A stretch of DNA of 64,000 nt from Comamonas sp. B21-038 (lineage in GTDB: Bacteria; Pseudomonadota; Gammaproteobacteria; Burkholderiales; Burkholderiaceae_C), in assembly GCF_022387135.1 (NCBI RefSeq), contig NZ_CP092462.1, forward strand, positions 3,596,001 to 3,660,000. Reading direction: 5' to 3'. This document shows, piece after piece, positions 63,195 to 64,000 of the stretch; positions within the stretch are counted from its first letter, which is position 1, and each line of letters starts with the position of its first letter. Under the pieces are notes generated by a model, which was not told the DNA's origin, made no database searches, and saw only the letters and a list, made by a program, of their open reading frames with translations. The position numbers were made by a program, and so were the translations under genes.

Positions 63195-64000
63195 TCAGGG
63201 GTAGAGCTGCCCAGCCAGCATCTGCAGGTGCTCGACGACCGGCCCCAGCGCCAGCGCTGGCAAAAAGGTGAGGCCACCGACGACCAGCACCACAAACACC
63301 AGCAATCCGGTGAACAGCGGCGTGGCGGTGGGGAAGGTGCCGGCACCGGCGGGCACGCTGGCCTTGCTGGCCATGCTGCCGGCCACCGCCAGCAGCGGCA
63401 GCAGGGTCAGGTAGCGTCCCATCAGCATCGCCAGGCCCACCGTGGTGTTGAAGAAGGGGGTGTTGGCATTGAGGCCTGCAAAGGCCGAGCCGTTGTTGGC
63501 GGTGGCCGAGGCATAGGCGTAGAGAATTTCCGAGAAGCCATGCGGGCCCCGGTTGTTCAGGCTGTCGGCGGCACCCGGCCAGAGCATGGCCAGCGCCGTC
63601 CAGCCCAGAATGCAGGCGGGGTGGGCCAGCACCGACAGCATCACCAGCTTGATCTCGCGCACCTCGATCTTCTTGCCCAGGAACTCCGGCGTGCGCCCGA
63701 TCATCATCCCGGCCAGGAACACCGTCAGGATGGCGTACTGCAGCAGGTTGATAAGGCCCACACCATCGCCGCCAAACACACAGTTGAGCATCATCAGCGC
63801 CAGGGGCGTGATGCTGCCCAGCGGCGTGAGCGAGTCATGCATGGCATTGACCGAGCCGGTGGTGGCCGCCGTGGTGGCCGTCACGAACAGGGCGGTATCG
63901 GTGATACCAAAGCGCAACTCCTTGCCTTCCATATTGCCGCCCGATTGGGTGGCGCTCCACTGCTGGTCGGCACCGGCGCGGGCCAGCAGGCTGCTGCCGT
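63195..64000 (-). CDS. kdpA: Potassium-transporting ATPase subunit A, partial (N-terminus off the right edge)
   Basis: The C-terminal 267 residues of KdpA, a K+ channel-like subunit. Selectivity-filter regions are visible: [22 protein letters not shown] and [20 protein letters not shown], with [12 protein letters not shown] between. The frame continues upstream to the window edge with [29 protein letters not shown], so the first part, and any kdpF, lie outside. It is the first visible gene of the kdp operon. Confidence 0.95.
   Translation of the reverse strand, partial: GSSLLARAGADQQWSATQSGGNMEGKELRFGITDTALFVTATTAATTGSVNAMHDSLTPLGSITPLALMMLNCVFGGDGVGLINLLQYAILTVFLAGMMIGRTPEFLGKKIEVREIKLVMLSVLAHPACILGWTALAMLWPGAADSLNNRGPHGFSEILYAYASATANNGSAFAGLNANTPFFNTTVGLAMLMGRYLTLLPLLAVAGSMASKASVPAGAGTFPTATPLFTGLLVFVVLVVGGLTFLPALALGPVVEHLQMLAGQLYP

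Overview
The window is high-GC DNA from a betaproteobacterium of the Comamonadaceae, most likely a Comamonas relative (inferred). Pointers are the Bug/TctC receptor beside a LysR regulator, DUF2917, the SAH riboswitch in front of ahcY, a CTGT-N8-ACAG LexA box and the general protein flavour. Both edges cut genes: a T5orf172-type protein on the left and kdpA on the right. No rRNA, tRNA, CRISPR array or complete insertion sequence was seen.

Layout. 1-5.1 kb is an accessory, lower-GC stretch: a T5orf172/GIY-YIG-like gene, an AAC(6')-type acetyltransferase, an XRE regulator with a palindromic operator, a broken ZIP metal transporter and a KAP-type P-loop NTPase split by one frameshift. 5.3-5.45 kb holds a promoter overlapped by a Fur-box-like site and followed about 75 nt later by a strong terminator, a candidate iron-regulated small RNA. 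5.7-15.7 kb is a seven-gene siderophore-uptake operon (two ABC half-transporters, two permeases, ATPase, binding lipoprotein, TonB receptor) with a divergent TetR regulator. 16.6-19.5 kb is an MNIO (DUF692) peptide-modification cluster: an exported Cys-repeat peptide, a DUF4148-like protein, the oxidase, a one-domain partner, DoxX, an ECF sigma factor and its zinc anti-sigma.

19.5-27.2 kb carries small accessory genes (DUF3224 behind a LexA box, a BLUF photoreceptor, a Cys-pair repeat protein, DUF6314, an ABM monooxygenase), a membrane PQQ dehydrogenase and a MarR-GNAT regulator with paired palindromes. 27.4-49.1 kb is mostly core housekeeping: glmS and an Lrp regulator, a diguanylate-cyclase-like protein, glmU, LysR/tctC, tyrS, an M23 peptidase, anmK, an MFS exporter, erpA, rplM-rpsI, rlmJ, rlpA, metF, tlyA and ahcY under a SAH riboswitch. 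A 161-bp IS5-type MITE lies between ahcY and tlyA.

49.3-64 kb is a potassium/cobalamin mosaic. The aerobic corrin-ring genes cobG-H-I-J, cobK (antisense), cobL-E-M-F sit exactly between kdpE and kdpD, and the structural kdp genes run in the unusual order A-C-B-D.

The strongest candidates for new biology are the MNIO cluster with its heptad CSKKDxG peptide and minimal partner, and the putative Fur-controlled sRNA next to the siderophore locus.
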